Source: JANPCX01 sp050916095 (GTDB lineage: Bacteria; Pseudomonadota; Gammaproteobacteria; Burkholderiales; Burkholderiaceae_C). Taken from it: a stretch of DNA of 64,000 nucleotides. The stretch lies in contig CP050901.1 in NCBI GenBank assembly GCA_050916095.1, forward strand, positions 1,364,001 through 1,428,000. Reading direction: 5' to 3'. This document shows positions 25,275 to 34,415 of this stretch, in pieces; position 1 is the stretch's first letter, and every line of letters begins with the position of its first letter. The notes below the pieces were generated by a model. The model did not search any database, had not been told where the DNA came from, and saw only the letters and a list, made by a program, of their open reading frames with translations. A program made the translations under genes and the position numbers.

Positions 25275-25559
25275 TCAGCGTTTGGGCGACGCGATCTGCA
25301 CCAACAACTCATCAGGTTTGACCATGCCCAGTTCATAACGCGCTTTTTCTTCCACCATCTCCAGGCCCTCTTTGAGGTCACGCACCTCGGCCAGCAACTG
25401 GTCGTTGCGCTGGCGGGCTGCCGTGTTCGCGGCTTGCTGAATTTGCAATCTGTTTTGCAAGTCCATCACCCGCGGCAAACCGCCCTCACCAAACCACAAC
25501 TGCGCTTGGACAACAGCCAACAAGGCTGCCAGCAAGAGGGTGATGAGGCGGTTGCTCAC
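25275..25559 (-). CDS. ftsB: Cell division protein FtsB
   Basis: The 94-residue protein has a short cytoplasmic start, one TM helix (LITLLLAALLAVVQAQLWFG), then a coiled-coil (LQNRLQIQQAANTAARQRND) and the FtsB-typical end KARYELGMVKPDELLVQI. It acts with FtsL and FtsQ at the divisome. The position after eno is conserved in Burkholderiales; here an extra gene intervenes and overlaps ftsB by 4 bp. Confidence 0.93.
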   Translation of the reverse strand: MSNRLITLLLAALLAVVQAQLWFGEGGLPRVMDLQNRLQIQQAANTAARQRNDQLLAEVRDLKEGLEMVEEKARYELGMVKPDELLVQIASPKR

Positions 25560-26104
25560 GGGGTGCCAACAGGGGTTGCGGGAGTGTCCAAAATCAAGTC
25601 GACGCCTTTGGCCATGTCCATCAGAAAACTCTGATCCAGTCCAAACCCACCCTGTAGCTTGGGGCCACCGGGCGCGTCATGAAGCGTATAGCTTCCCAAA
25701 ATTCCTCCGGTCGGATTCACGGTTTCCAGTCGCAGGGAAAATTCATTCCATCCTCCTGTGAGGGAAGCACTGATTTTGCTGGACGGGGAGTGAAAAATTT
25801 GCTCACGCATTTGTATGAGTTGATCACGAAATTTTCTCAGGTCACCTGGCATGACGCTCCATTCAACATGGGCCGAAAACTCGCCATCCTGAACGCAAAC
25901 ATCGGTTTTTATCCAATCAAGGTAAGGGCCTCCCTCACCTTCGATTTCTCGTGTCAACGGTAAAACACTCAAAGAAAAGTTCTCGAACTTTATTTCCAGC
26001 ATGATTAAGTGGTGCAAAAAATGCAGGATCGTCCAATCGGACTCAGGCACCAAAACTTCGAGATCTTTTCTCTTTTCTTTCTTTGATGAATTTCGACTGT
26101 CCAT
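25556..26104 (-). CDS. WapI-like orphan immunity-type protein
   Basis: The recognised part begins MLEIKFENFSLSVLPLTR, which resembles the start of WapI-family immunity proteins (LEFEDFSL), with later VEWSVMPGDLRKFRDQLIQM and a Phe-rich beta fold. ATG at 26002 (148 residues) fits that family better than the longer 182-residue frame from 26104; neither has a clear ribosome site. No toxin gene is adjacent. The DNA is AT-richer than eno or ftsB, suggesting acquisition. The stop overlaps ftsB. Family assignment is moderate. Confidence 0.6.
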   Translation of the reverse strand: MDSRNSSKKEKRKDLEVLVPESDWTILHFLHHLIMLEIKFENFSLSVLPLTREIEGEGGPYLDWIKTDVCVQDGEFSAHVEWSVMPGDLRKFRDQLIQMREQIFHSPSSKISASLTGGWNEFSLRLETVNPTGGILGSYTLHDAPGGPKLQGGFGLDQSFLMDMAKGVDLILDTPATPVGTP

Positions 26105-26136
26105 TGACCGTACGGTTGAACAGCCTCACAAATTTA

Positions 26137-27423
26137 TCAGCGCAAGTTGTAGAAGGCAGCCCGCCCAGGGTAGCTGGCCACATCACCCAGGTCTTCTTCG
26201 ATGCGCAACAACTGGTTGTACTTGGCCATGCGGTCGGACCGGCTCAAGCTGCCGGTTTTGATTTGCAGCGCGTTGGTGCCCACGGCGATGTCGGCGATGG
26301 TGGAGTCTTCGGTTTCACCGGAACGGTGGCTGATGACGGCGGTGTAGTTGGCGCGTTTGGCCATCTCGATGGCGGCGAAGGTTTCTGTCAACGTCCCAAT
26401 TTGATTGATCTTGATCAGGATGGAGTTGGCGATTTTTTTGTCAATGCCTTCTTTGAGGATTTTGGTGTTGGTGACGAACAGGTCGTCACCCACCAACTGC
26501 ACTTTGTTGCCCAGGCGTTCGGTGAGGTGTTTCCAGCCGTCCCAGTCGCCTTCGTGCATGCCGTCTTCAATGCTGATGATGGGGTATTTGTCGACCCAAG
26601 TGGCCAGCATGTCGGTCCATGCTTGGCTGCTGAGCTTGATGCCACCTTCGCCTTCGAGCACGTACTGCCCGTCTTTGTAGAACTCGCTGGCAGCGCAGTC
26701 CAGGCCAATGGCGATTTGTTCGCCTGCGGTGAAACCGGCTTTGTCGATGGCTTGCAAAATCAGTTGAATCGCCGCCTCATGGCTTTCCACGCTGGGTGCA
26801 AAACCGCCTTCGTCGCCCACGGCGGTGCTGATGTGTTTGTCATGCAGGATTTTCTTCAGGGCGTGGAACACTTCGCAGCCATAACGCATGGCTTCGCGGA
26901 AGGTGGGGGCACCCACGGGAATGATCATCAGCTCTTGCAGGTCGAGGCTGTTGTTGGCGTGAGCACCGCCGTTGATGATGTTCATCATGGGCACAGGCAT
27001 TTGCATGGCACCAGAACCACCAAAGTAGCGGTACAGCGGCAAGCCGCTTTCTTCTGCGGCGGCGCGGGCCACGGCCATGGACACGGCCAGCGTGGCATTG
27101 GCACCGAGGCGGCTTTTGTTGTCGCTGCCGTCGAGGTCAATCAGGGTGCGGTCCAAGAAGGCCTGCTCGGAGGCATCCAAACCGAGAATGGCTTCAGAAA
27201 TTTCAGTATTCACATGCTCCACGGCCTTGAGCACGCCTTTGCCCAAGTAGCGTGCTTTGTCGCCGTCGCGCAGTTCAATGGCTTCGCGTGAACCGGTGGA
27301 GGCACCTGAGGGCACGGCTGCGCGGCCCATGACGCCACTTTCCAGCAGCACGTCACATTCGACGGTGGGGTTGCCACGGCTGTCCAAAATTTCTCGGCCG
27401 ATGATGTCTACGATGGCGCTCAT
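26137..27423 (-). CDS. eno: Enolase
   Basis: The 428-residue enzyme converts 2-phosphoglycerate to phosphoenolpyruvate. It has IVDIIGREILDSRGNPTVEC, the VPSGASTGSREA loop, GDEGGFAPSVES, the Mg ligands in LDCAAS, ISIEDGMHEGDWDGW and LVGDDLFVTN, and SHRSGETEDSTIADIAVG followed by KTGSLSRSDRMAKYNQLLR. Length and motifs are normal. It belongs to the pyrG-kdsA-eno-ftsB operon. Confidence 0.98.
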   Translation of the reverse strand: MSAIVDIIGREILDSRGNPTVECDVLLESGVMGRAAVPSGASTGSREAIELRDGDKARYLGKGVLKAVEHVNTEISEAILGLDASEQAFLDRTLIDLDGSDNKSRLGANATLAVSMAVARAAAEESGLPLYRYFGGSGAMQMPVPMMNIINGGAHANNSLDLQELMIIPVGAPTFREAMRYGCEVFHALKKILHDKHISTAVGDEGGFAPSVESHEAAIQLILQAIDKAGFTAGEQIAIGLDCAASEFYKDGQYVLEGEGGIKLSSQAWTDMLATWVDKYPIISIEDGMHEGDWDGWKHLTERLGNKVQLVGDDLFVTNTKILKEGIDKKIANSILIKINQIGTLTETFAAIEMAKRANYTAVISHRSGETEDSTIADIAVGTNALQIKTGSLSRSDRMAKYNQLLRIEEDLGDVASYPGRAAFYNLR

Positions 27424-27530
27424 TTAGTGTCTCCAGTTTCAAAAGAAGTTTCAGGTTGTTTGGGCTTCGGTGATTGCGAGAAGAATCGCAGCAAACTTTC
27501 ACGGTCGATTCATGATGCAGTTGAATGCGG

Positions 27531-28022
27531 CTACAAGAAGCGTGCGGGGGTGGACAGGTGGATCACTGCGAACATGATCGATGCCACTGCAGCCATGAGC
27601 GAACACGCCAAAACAAGTTGTGCAGGCCATTGAGCCACCCGGCGCGCCAAGGCGGACGGACGCAGGAGCACCAATGGCGTGGCCAAAACCGTAGCAATCA
27701 ACAGCAACACGCAGAACTGGCCCATACGTTCCTCCGCAGTCAGAAGCGTAAAGCCTGACACGATGAACAAGAATACCCCCACCAACAGCCAGCACACCAA
27801 TTCAACAACCATGAAGCCGAGCCCGGCCTTCCCCGGCGCAGAGATTCGCAATAGGAATCGGCGCATAAGAAACAGCGTGCTGACAAGCAGTAGGGGCAAT
27901 GACAGTATGGAAAATGCCATCGAAAACCCGCCCAATGCGCCGATGGCAACGTAAACCAGCGGGGTCAGTAGCAGACCCATGATGAACGAAGTCAATACGA
28001 TGACGGGGAATTTTGCTTTCAT
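27531..28022 (-). CDS. Orphan multi-pass membrane protein
   Basis: From MKAKFPVIVLTSFIMG the product has 163 residues and about five hydrophobic segments (LLLTPLVYVAIGALGG, ILSLPLLLVSTLFL, LVCWLLVGVFLFIVSGFTLL, CVLLLIATVLATPLVLL, LVLACSLMAAVASIMFAVIH). No family is recognised. It lies in the kdsA-eno spacer, next to another small membrane protein, where related genomes usually have nothing of this size. Confidence 0.55.
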   Translation of the reverse strand: MKAKFPVIVLTSFIMGLLLTPLVYVAIGALGGFSMAFSILSLPLLLVSTLFLMRRFLLRISAPGKAGLGFMVVELVCWLLVGVFLFIVSGFTLLTAEERMGQFCVLLLIATVLATPLVLLRPSALARRVAQWPAQLVLACSLMAAVASIMFAVIHLSTPARFL

Positions 28023-28060
28023 ACCAAATATTCTGACGGGTAGGGCTATCTTCCTGGCAC

Positions 28061-28375
28061 TCAGGTTTTGTAGCATAGGAAGTACCACAGCGATATAGCC
28101 ATCGCAGAAAAAACAACCGAGGAATATTTTTCAAAACTGTTGGCGCTGCTCAAGAAGAGAATGACCTGAAGTGAAACCAAAAAAAGCAGCACCGAAAAAG
28201 TAAAAATTTGCCTATTGCTAAAACCTTCCTCCAGTTGTCGAGGAATAACTGCAAGAGGGTTCTCGTCCTTCATCCAATCATATTTTCTGCCACTGAAGGC
28301 ATAAATAACAACCATGCCGAATGCGTAGGATAAAAAAATTAATGTTTTGAATATTCCCCGCATACCGGTATTCAT
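28061..28375 (-). CDS. Small orphan membrane protein
   Basis: The 104-residue product has three hydrophobic segments (FKTLIFLSYAFGMVVIYAF, IFTFSVLLFLVSLQVILFL, VVFSAMAISLWYFLC) and a soluble loop KYDWMKDENPLAVIPRQLEE. AT-rich codons set it apart from kdsA and eno. The next membrane-protein gene starts 38 bp downstream, so the pair may be one acquired unit. The function is unknown. Confidence 0.55.
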   Translation of the reverse strand: MNTGMRGIFKTLIFLSYAFGMVVIYAFSGRKYDWMKDENPLAVIPRQLEEGFSNRQIFTFSVLLFLVSLQVILFLSSANSFEKYSSVVFSAMAISLWYFLCYKT

Positions 28376-28439
28376 TGAAGCAGAGTTAATTTTTCACTGC
28401 GAAATTGAACTCTTGTTGTGGGCGCCATCATTGGCGCTC

Positions 28440-29297
28440 TCAACAAGAAAAATCGTTCTCCAGCAAAGGCTGCGCTTTGATCACACGGTCCAGGGCCAGC
28501 AACTGGGTTAGCAAGGCCTTCATGTGCTTGAGCGGCACGGCATTTGGGCCGTCGCTCATGGCTTTGTTGGGGTCGGGGTGGGTTTCCATGAACAGCCCAG
28601 CGACGCCCACGGCCACCGCAGCACGGGCCAGCACGGGAACGAACTCACGCTGACCGCCGCTGCTGGTGCCTTGGCCGCCAGGCAGTTGCACCGAGTGGGT
28701 GGCGTCGAACACCACGGGGGCGCCGGTTTCCCGCATGATGGCCAGCGAGCGCATGTCGCTGACCAGGTTGTTGTAGCCAAAACTCACGCCGCGCTCGCAG
28801 GCCATGAAGTTGTCTTCATTCAGGCCTTTTTCCTTGGCCGCCGCACGCGCTTTGTCGATCACGTTTTTCATGTCGTGCGGCGCAAGGAACTGACCCTTCT
28901 TGATGTTCACGGGTTTGCCGCTTTGCGCCACGGCGCGGATGAAATCGGTTTGGCGGCAGAGGAAGGCAGGGGTTTGCAGTACATCGACCACCGCAGCGGC
29001 GGCGGTGATGTCGTCCTCGGTGTGCACGTCGGTCAACACCGGGACGCCGAGTTCGTGTTTGACTTTGGCCAGTATCTCCAGCCCCTTGTCGCGGCCGGGG
29101 CCGCGAAACGTGGAGCCGCTGGAACGGTTGGCTTTGTCGAAGCTGCTTTTGAAGATGAAGGGAATGCCCAAGTTGGAGGTCATCTCTTTGAGTTGACCCG
29201 CCACGTCCATTTGTAATTGCTCAGACTCAATGACACAAGGCCCGGCGATCAAAAAAAAGGGCTGGGACAAACCGACATCGAATCCGCAGAGTTTCAT
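28440..29297 (-). CDS. kdsA: 3-deoxy-8-phosphooctulonate synthase (KDO-8-P synthase)
   Basis: The start MKLCGFDVGLSQPFFLIAG overlaps the pyrG stop by 4 bp and gives 285 residues. Motifs are GPCVIESE, FKSSFDKANRSS, RGPGRDKGLEIL, LTDVHTEDD, KKGQFLAPHDMKN, FDATHSVQLPGG and METHPDPNKA. It condenses PEP with arabinose 5-phosphate for lipopolysaccharide KDO; PEP comes from the enolase encoded downstream. Confidence 0.96.
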   Translation of the reverse strand: MKLCGFDVGLSQPFFLIAGPCVIESEQLQMDVAGQLKEMTSNLGIPFIFKSSFDKANRSSGSTFRGPGRDKGLEILAKVKHELGVPVLTDVHTEDDITAAAAVVDVLQTPAFLCRQTDFIRAVAQSGKPVNIKKGQFLAPHDMKNVIDKARAAAKEKGLNEDNFMACERGVSFGYNNLVSDMRSLAIMRETGAPVVFDATHSVQLPGGQGTSSGGQREFVPVLARAAVAVGVAGLFMETHPDPNKAMSDGPNAVPLKHMKALLTQLLALDRVIKAQPLLENDFSC

Positions 29298-30961
29298 GCT
29301 GCTGCCTTGGAGGTCTTCGTGGAAGCAGCCTGCACCAGAGCTGCCTTGATGTAGGAGGTGAATAGCGGATGACCGTCCCACGGCGTGGACTTGAACTCGG
29401 GGTGGAACTGCACGCCCATGTACCAAGGGTGAACGGTGCGGGGCAACTCCACAATCTCGGTGAGTTTTTCGCGCTGGGTGAGAGCCGAAATGACGAGGCC
29501 GGCTTGCGAGAGCTGGTCCAGGTAATGTTCATTGGCCTCGTAGCGATGGCGGTGCCTCTCGGTCACGACAGGGCCATAAATGTCGAAGGCCAAGGTTCCC
29601 GTTTTCACGTCCGAGCTCTGGGCACCCAAACGCATCGTGCCACCGAGGTTGGAGTTGGCGTCGCGCTTTTGAATCGATCCATCGGCATCCAACCATTCGT
29701 CGATCAGGGCAATCACGGGATTCGGTGTGGTGGGGTCGAACTCGGTGCTGTTGGCATCCTTCAACCCCGCCATGTGGCGGGCGTATTCGATGGTGGCCAC
29801 CTGCATGCCTAAACAAATACCGAGGTAGGGAATTTTCTGTTCGCGGGCGAAACGTGCCGCCAGAATTTTTCCTTCAACGCCGCGTTTGCCAAAGCCGCCC
29901 GGCACCAAGATGCCGTCAAAACGTGCGAGCTGGCTGATGTTGTCCGCTGCCAGCGTTTCAGAGTCGATGTATTCAATGTGCACGCGGGCGTGGTTGTGAA
30001 TGCCTGCGTGGCGCAGCGCTTCGTTCAGCGACTTGTAGGAGTCAGACAGCTCGGTGTACTTGCCACACATCGCAATGGTGACGTGGTGCTGTGGATGCCC
30101 CACCTCGTGGACCAGCGCGTCCCATTGCTTCAAATTGGCCGGCGGTGTGGACAGGCGCAATTTGTCGCAAATGAGGCCATCCAGCCCCTGCTCGTGCAGC
30201 ATGCGCGGCACCTTGTAGATGGTGTCGGCGTCCCAGACCGAAATCACACCCCACTCGGGCACGTTGGTGAAGAGGGAGATTTTTTCGCGCTCTTCGGCAG
30301 GAATCGGCCGGTCCGCACGACACAAGAGTGCATCGGCCTGGATGCCAATCTCGCGCAGTTTTTGCACCGTGTGCTGGGTGGGTTTGGTTTTCAGTTCACC
30401 CGCCGCCGAAATAAACGGCACGTAAGTGAGGTGCACAAATGCGGTGTTGTTCTGCCCGTTGCGCAGCGCCATTTGGCGTGCGGCTTCGAGGAATGGGAGG
30501 CTTTCAATGTCGCCCACCGTGCCGCCGATTTCCACAATGGCCACATCAACCGCTTCGGGTGTACCGACACCGGCACCGCGTTTGATGAAGTCCTGGATTT
30601 CGTTGGTGACATGGGGAATGACCTGAACGGTTTTCCCAAGGTAGTCGCCGCGGCGTTCTTTCTCCAGCACCGATTTGTAAATTTGCCCGGTGGTGAAGTT
30701 GTTGGCCTTCTTCATCCGGGTGGTGATGTAGCGCTCGTAGTGACCGAGGTCGAGGTCGGTTTCCGCACCGTCTTCGGTCACGAAGACCTCGCCGTGCTGG
30801 AAGGGCGACATGGTGCCCGGGTCCACGTTGATATAGGGGTCGAGCTTGATGAGGGTGACTTTGAGGCCACGCGATTCAAGAATCGCTGCCAAAGATGCAG
30901 CCGCGATGCCCTTACCCAGCGAGGACACCACACCGCCGGTCACGAAGACAAACTTGGTCAT
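29294..30961 (-). CDS. pyrG: CTP synthase
   Basis: From MTKFVFVTGGVVSSLGKG the product has 555 residues. The N-terminal synthetase domain has the P-loop and LDPYINVDPGTMSPFQHGEV; the C-terminal class I glutamine amidotransferase has the nucleophile in YLGICLGMQ and the final HPWYMGVQFHPE. It makes CTP from UTP, ATP and glutamine, and CTP is used to activate KDO. It is first in the operon with kdsA, eno and ftsB, and is divergent from dinB. Confidence 0.97.
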   Translation of the reverse strand: MTKFVFVTGGVVSSLGKGIAAASLAAILESRGLKVTLIKLDPYINVDPGTMSPFQHGEVFVTEDGAETDLDLGHYERYITTRMKKANNFTTGQIYKSVLEKERRGDYLGKTVQVIPHVTNEIQDFIKRGAGVGTPEAVDVAIVEIGGTVGDIESLPFLEAARQMALRNGQNNTAFVHLTYVPFISAAGELKTKPTQHTVQKLREIGIQADALLCRADRPIPAEEREKISLFTNVPEWGVISVWDADTIYKVPRMLHEQGLDGLICDKLRLSTPPANLKQWDALVHEVGHPQHHVTIAMCGKYTELSDSYKSLNEALRHAGIHNHARVHIEYIDSETLAADNISQLARFDGILVPGGFGKRGVEGKILAARFAREQKIPYLGICLGMQVATIEYARHMAGLKDANSTEFDPTTPNPVIALIDEWLDADGSIQKRDANSNLGGTMRLGAQSSDVKTGTLAFDIYGPVVTERHRHRYEANEHYLDQLSQAGLVISALTQREKLTEIVELPRTVHPWYMGVQFHPEFKSTPWDGHPLFTSYIKAALVQAASTKTSKAAA

Positions 30962-31102
30962 TGCATGCAGCACGCACTTTTCATCGCGAATGCCGTGGTG
31001 GTAAAGCGAAATTATATCGACGCGCGGCGACCGGTCCGTTACGAAGCTCCGCCCAAGTGACAAAAACTCTGTGGTAGTTTCCCTCGAACACCGCTGCAGC
31101 CC

Positions 31103-32296
31103 ATGAATGATCGCCTGATTGCCCACCTGGACATGGACGCGTTTTACGCGTCCGTGGAGTTGCTGCGCTACCCCGATTTACAGGGGCAGCCCGTGGTGAT
31201 TGGCGGTGGCCGCGACCACCAGCCTGAGCGGCTTGCCGATGGCAGTCGGCGCTATGCCCGCCTGCGGCACTATGTGGGGCGGGGTGTCATCACCACCTCC
31301 ACCTATGCCGCTCGTGCTTTGGGCGTGCATTCAGGCATGGGCGTGATGAAAGCCGCCGCCCTGGCCCCAGACGCGGTGCTGCTACCGGTGGATTTCGACG
31401 AATACCGCCGTTACTCTCGTCTCTTCAAAGCGGCTGTGCGGGCCATCACCCCGGTGGTGGAAGACCGGGGCATTGACGAGATTTACATCGACCTCACAGA
31501 GGTGTCTGGCGTGCATGAAGACGGCGGCCACCACATCGCTTTGGCGCTCAAGGCGGCTGTGCGCGAGGCTACTGGCTTGACCTGTTCGGTGGGCGTTTCA
31601 CCCAACAAGCTCCTGTCCAAAATTGGCTCAGACTTGAACAAACCCGACGGCATCACGCTCTTGCGTTTGGAGGAGGTCGAGAGTCGCATCTGGCCCCTGC
31701 CTGCCAAAAAAATCAACGGCATCGGTCCCAAAGCCAATGCCAAACTGCAGACGCTCAACATCCACACCATCGGTGAGCTGGCCGCCGCACCGCTGGCCCT
31801 GCTGCAAACCCACTTTGGTGCCAACACCGGCAACTGGCTGCACGCGGTGGCCCACGGGCGCGACGAGCGGCCCGTGGTGACGTTCACCGAACCCAAAAGC
31901 ATCAGCCGCGAAACCACCTTCGAGCGTGACCTGCATGCCGTGCGCGACCGCCCCACCTTGTCTGCGCTGTTCACTGACCTGTGCACCCGCTTGGCGGGCG
32001 ACCTGCAGCGCAAAGGGTATACCGCCAAAACCATAGGCATCAAATTGCGGTTCGACGATTTTCAAGTTGCCACCCGCGATCAAACCCTGGCCGATGTGAC
32101 CCACGACGCAGTGCAAATCCGCCGTGCGGCGGGCGAGTGTTTGAAAAGGGTGGACTTGACCCGCCGTTTGCGGTTGCTCGGGGTGCGTGCGAGCCAGTTG
32201 CACAAAACCGAGGCGTTGAATTCAGAGGCAAGCGTTTTGTCGTCACCGCGAACTGTGCAATCTTGCCGTGACGACGGCCCTTTGTTTGGACAATGA
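31103..32296 (+). CDS. dinB: DNA polymerase IV
   Basis: This 397-residue Y-family polymerase has LDMDAFYASVELLRYP with catalytic Asp, VVEDRGIDEIYIDL with the second Asp/Glu pair, TCSVGVSPNKLLSKIGSDLN, the HhH-like KINGIGPKANAKLQTLNI and the little-finger region ISRETTFERDL. The C-terminal DDGPLFGQ resembles a beta-clamp-binding motif. It performs translesion synthesis. It is transcribed divergently from pyrG over 141 bp. Confidence 0.95.
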   Translation: MNDRLIAHLDMDAFYASVELLRYPDLQGQPVVIGGGRDHQPERLADGSRRYARLRHYVGRGVITTSTYAARALGVHSGMGVMKAAALAPDAVLLPVDFDEYRRYSRLFKAAVRAITPVVEDRGIDEIYIDLTEVSGVHEDGGHHIALALKAAVREATGLTCSVGVSPNKLLSKIGSDLNKPDGITLLRLEEVESRIWPLPAKKINGIGPKANAKLQTLNIHTIGELAAAPLALLQTHFGANTGNWLHAVAHGRDERPVVTFTEPKSISRETTFERDLHAVRDRPTLSALFTDLCTRLAGDLQRKGYTAKTIGIKLRFDDFQVATRDQTLADVTHDAVQIRRAAGECLKRVDLTRRLRLLGVRASQLHKTEALNSEASVLSSPRTVQSCRDDGPLFGQ

Positions 32297-32410
32297 AATT
32301 TGGCAACTGAATTTTAGAAATTCAACAACGCCCTTGCATCCAAAGCATTCGCGTTTGCGTCGGTTGGAAGATGCTCTGCATAACGCCTTGCCGACTGCGG
32401 CAGCGCGGAC

Positions 32411-32923
32411 TTGGCTGCTTTCAGCGCCGCCCTGGTTTTGTTTCTTCATACGGGCATCGCCCGCACCATGAACATCACCGTCCTGGATGCCGAAGGCAAA
32501 CCCGCGCCGCATGTGGTGATTTTGGGGCGCTCTACCCAAGGCGCAACCGCGACCCTTACGACCACCACATTCGCTCCATGTCCTCGCGCCCCTTGGGCTG
32601 CACCCCACCGCCTCCTAAACGTAAAGCCTGTGGCCGCAAGTGGGGCTCAATTGAAGCTCACCCAAGTCGGTGCCATCACCTTGGGCTGTCACTTGCATTC
32701 GTCGATGCATGGCCGCCTGTATATGGCCGACACCCCTTGGTTTGGCAAAACCGATGCCCATTACAAAGTCAGCATCGACAACGTGCCCGACGCTGCCACC
32801 GTGTTGGTGTGCCACATGGATCAGTTGTCCGCACAAGCGCCCTTGAAGTTGCAGGTGGCGGCAGGTATGAATGCGGGGAGTGCTACGTTCAACTTCACGC
32901 CGCGTGGAAGGCGGCGCGGGTGA
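32411..32923 (+). pseudogene. Degenerate cupredoxin-like (methylamine utilization-type) protein
   Basis: Three family segments appear in two frames: MNITVLDAEGKPAPHVVI, then in the other frame RNRDPYDHHIRSMSSRPLG, then back to LTQVGAITLGCHLHSSMHGR and LYMADTPWFGKTD. These are pieces of small periplasmic copper proteins of the plastocyanin/methylamine utilization type, with Cys/His/Met copper ligands retained in the last piece. At least two shifts and an internal deletion before NRDPYD make it a pseudogene. The 5' end is also unclear. Confidence 0.55.
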
Positions 32924-32928
32924 AATCT

Positions 32929-33021
32929 ATGTTGGTGCGGGATGGTCTCGCCCCAAAAACTTTGACGCTCAAAGAAGTTGAGCAGTTGGTTCATGCAGCG
33001 TTACAGCTGCATTTGCTTTGA
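32929..33021 (+). other. Possible 30-codon gene remnant
   Basis: An ATG opens a short frame, MLVRDGLAPKTLTLKEVEQL and ten more residues, immediately after the cupredoxin remnant. It is too short to classify and may be the 3' end of a deleted gene. Confidence 0.25.
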
Positions 33022-33085
33022 CTTCAATCGCAAGACGACACCGCAAGCCGGAAAATAGGTGTTTGTTTTAGGTTCATCCATCCAC

Positions 33086-33568
33086 ATGCTCCCTATTTCC
33101 TACAAAAGCTCCTACGCTGTGAAGTGGGGCCCATCAGCCATTTTGGGTGCGGCGCTTTGCGCGAACTTTTACTACTGGATCTCTGAGAACCCAGGAAGAC
33201 CGGCAGCCCATTGGGTACTCGCGCTGCTGTCGATTTTTTTGTTCGTCTCTTTTGTTTTTGTGGCTGGATTGCTGGCCGACGAGGTTTTTGATTGTGGTGA
33301 TGAACTGTTGGTGCGAAAAGGCAATACCAAAGAGCGCATCCCGTTGGAGAGCATCGTGAAGGTAGAGGAGGGTTATGTGCGTCCGAACACCCTGAGGCTG
33401 TTTCACTTCACCACTGTGATTGTGACGATGGACCGCGATACAGCCCTTGGACGCAGTTTTAGTTTTGTCGCTCCGCGCTACGGCCTAGGCGGAAGCTACG
33501 AACGAGTCGGTGTCGTGAACCATTTGCGCTTGCGAGCACAAAGAGCAAGGCAGCAAAAGACCGCTTGA
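33086..33568 (+). CDS. Two-TM membrane protein, unknown function
   Basis: Starting at MLPISYKSSYAVKWGPS, the 160-residue product has two N-terminal TM helices (SAILGAALCANFYYWI and WVLALLSIFLFVSFVFVAGL) and a C-terminal beta-rich cytoplasmic part (CGDELLVRKGNTKERIPLES) reminiscent of a PH-like domain. An upstream GTG at 33059 is in frame. No neighbour suggests a role. Confidence 0.5.
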   Translation: MLPISYKSSYAVKWGPSAILGAALCANFYYWISENPGRPAAHWVLALLSIFLFVSFVFVAGLLADEVFDCGDELLVRKGNTKERIPLESIVKVEEGYVRPNTLRLFHFTTVIVTMDRDTALGRSFSFVAPRYGLGGSYERVGVVNHLRLRAQRARQQKTA

Positions 33569-33595
33569 ACTTTCCATCGGTTGAGCATTGCATGA

Positions 33596-34045
33596 ATCCC
33601 GAGAACAGAGGCGGGTCGGGTTGGGTTGGAGCACGAAGCCATCAATGCCTACCAATTGGGCGCTGGCAGCGGATTGCTGCAAAAGCCGGTTCTGGACCTG
33701 GCGGTGCAGTTTCAGTCTCACCACAAAGCCCACCGTGATGCACTGATTGCCACCATGCAAAAAATGGGCGGCAAGCCGGTGGCTGAAAAAACGCTGGACG
33801 ACTACGCCAAGGCCTTGAACGCGGCTTCGCTCAAAAACCAAAACGACGTGCTCAGTCTGGCGGCTAAATTGGAGCTGGGTGCCACCAATGCGTACTTGGG
33901 TGTGATCCCGTCGTTCAAAGACGTGCAACTGGGACAAGTTGCTGCTCGTTTGGCTGCGGACGAAACCATGCACTGGACGGTGTTGTCGCAAGCCCTCGGC
34001 CGCAGCCTGCCCGCAGGCGCTTTGAGTTTTGGCGGCAGAGCCCCT
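33596..34045 (+). pseudogene. Ferritin-like domain protein, truncated at both ends
   Basis: LEHEAINAYQLGAGSGLLQK, FQSHHKAHRDALIATMQKMG, KLELGATNAYLGVIPSF and RLAADETMHWTVLSQALG follow the four-helix ferritin-like pattern, with iron-type Glu/His residues retained. The usual Tat leader and first helix are missing: a stop in this frame lies at 33593-33595 and there is no ATG. After ALSFGG the frame runs on into the next gene in the wrong phase instead of ending. It looks like the middle of a decayed gene. Confidence 0.6.
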
Positions 34046-34412
34046 GGGGTCGCCTGCCCATCTGCTTGCTGTGCTGGTGCTGGCCAGCACCAGCGCGGTC
34101 GCGGGCGGTGATGCGGTTCGGGGCCAGCAGGTGTACGACATACGCTGCGGCGGTTGCCATTCTGTGGAGACAGACCGGGTCGGCCCGCGCCATGCGGGCC
34201 TCCTTGGTCGGCGTGCGGGCGCGGTGCCAAGTTTTGCCTATTCTCCGGCCTTGGCAAGCAGCAAGCTGGTTTGGAACGCAAGCACGCTGGACCGTTGGTT
34301 GAGCAATCCAGAAGCCCTGGTGCCAGGGCAACGCATGGGCTACAGCCTCAGCGATGCGGCCCAACGGGCGGATGTGATTGCGTATTTATCCACACTCAAA
34401 GCGGTGCCATAA
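34029..34412 (+). CDS. Class I cytochrome c
   Basis: The product has a secretion helix (HLLAVLVLASTSAVAGG), one heme site CGGCHS (about residues 40-45), the loop VGPRHAGLLGRRAG and the axial Met in GQRMGYSL, ending DVIAYLSTLKAVP. It is a small periplasmic electron carrier. The start is a TTG at 34029 inside the ferritin-like remnant, and the leader lacks the usual positive residues, so the 5' end may have been altered by the same deletion that fused the two genes. Confidence 0.68.
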   Translation: MAAEPLGSPAHLLAVLVLASTSAVAGGDAVRGQQVYDIRCGGCHSVETDRVGPRHAGLLGRRAGAVPSFAYSPALASSKLVWNASTLDRWLSNPEALVPGQRMGYSLSDAAQRADVIAYLSTLKAVP

Positions 34413-34415
34413 CCT

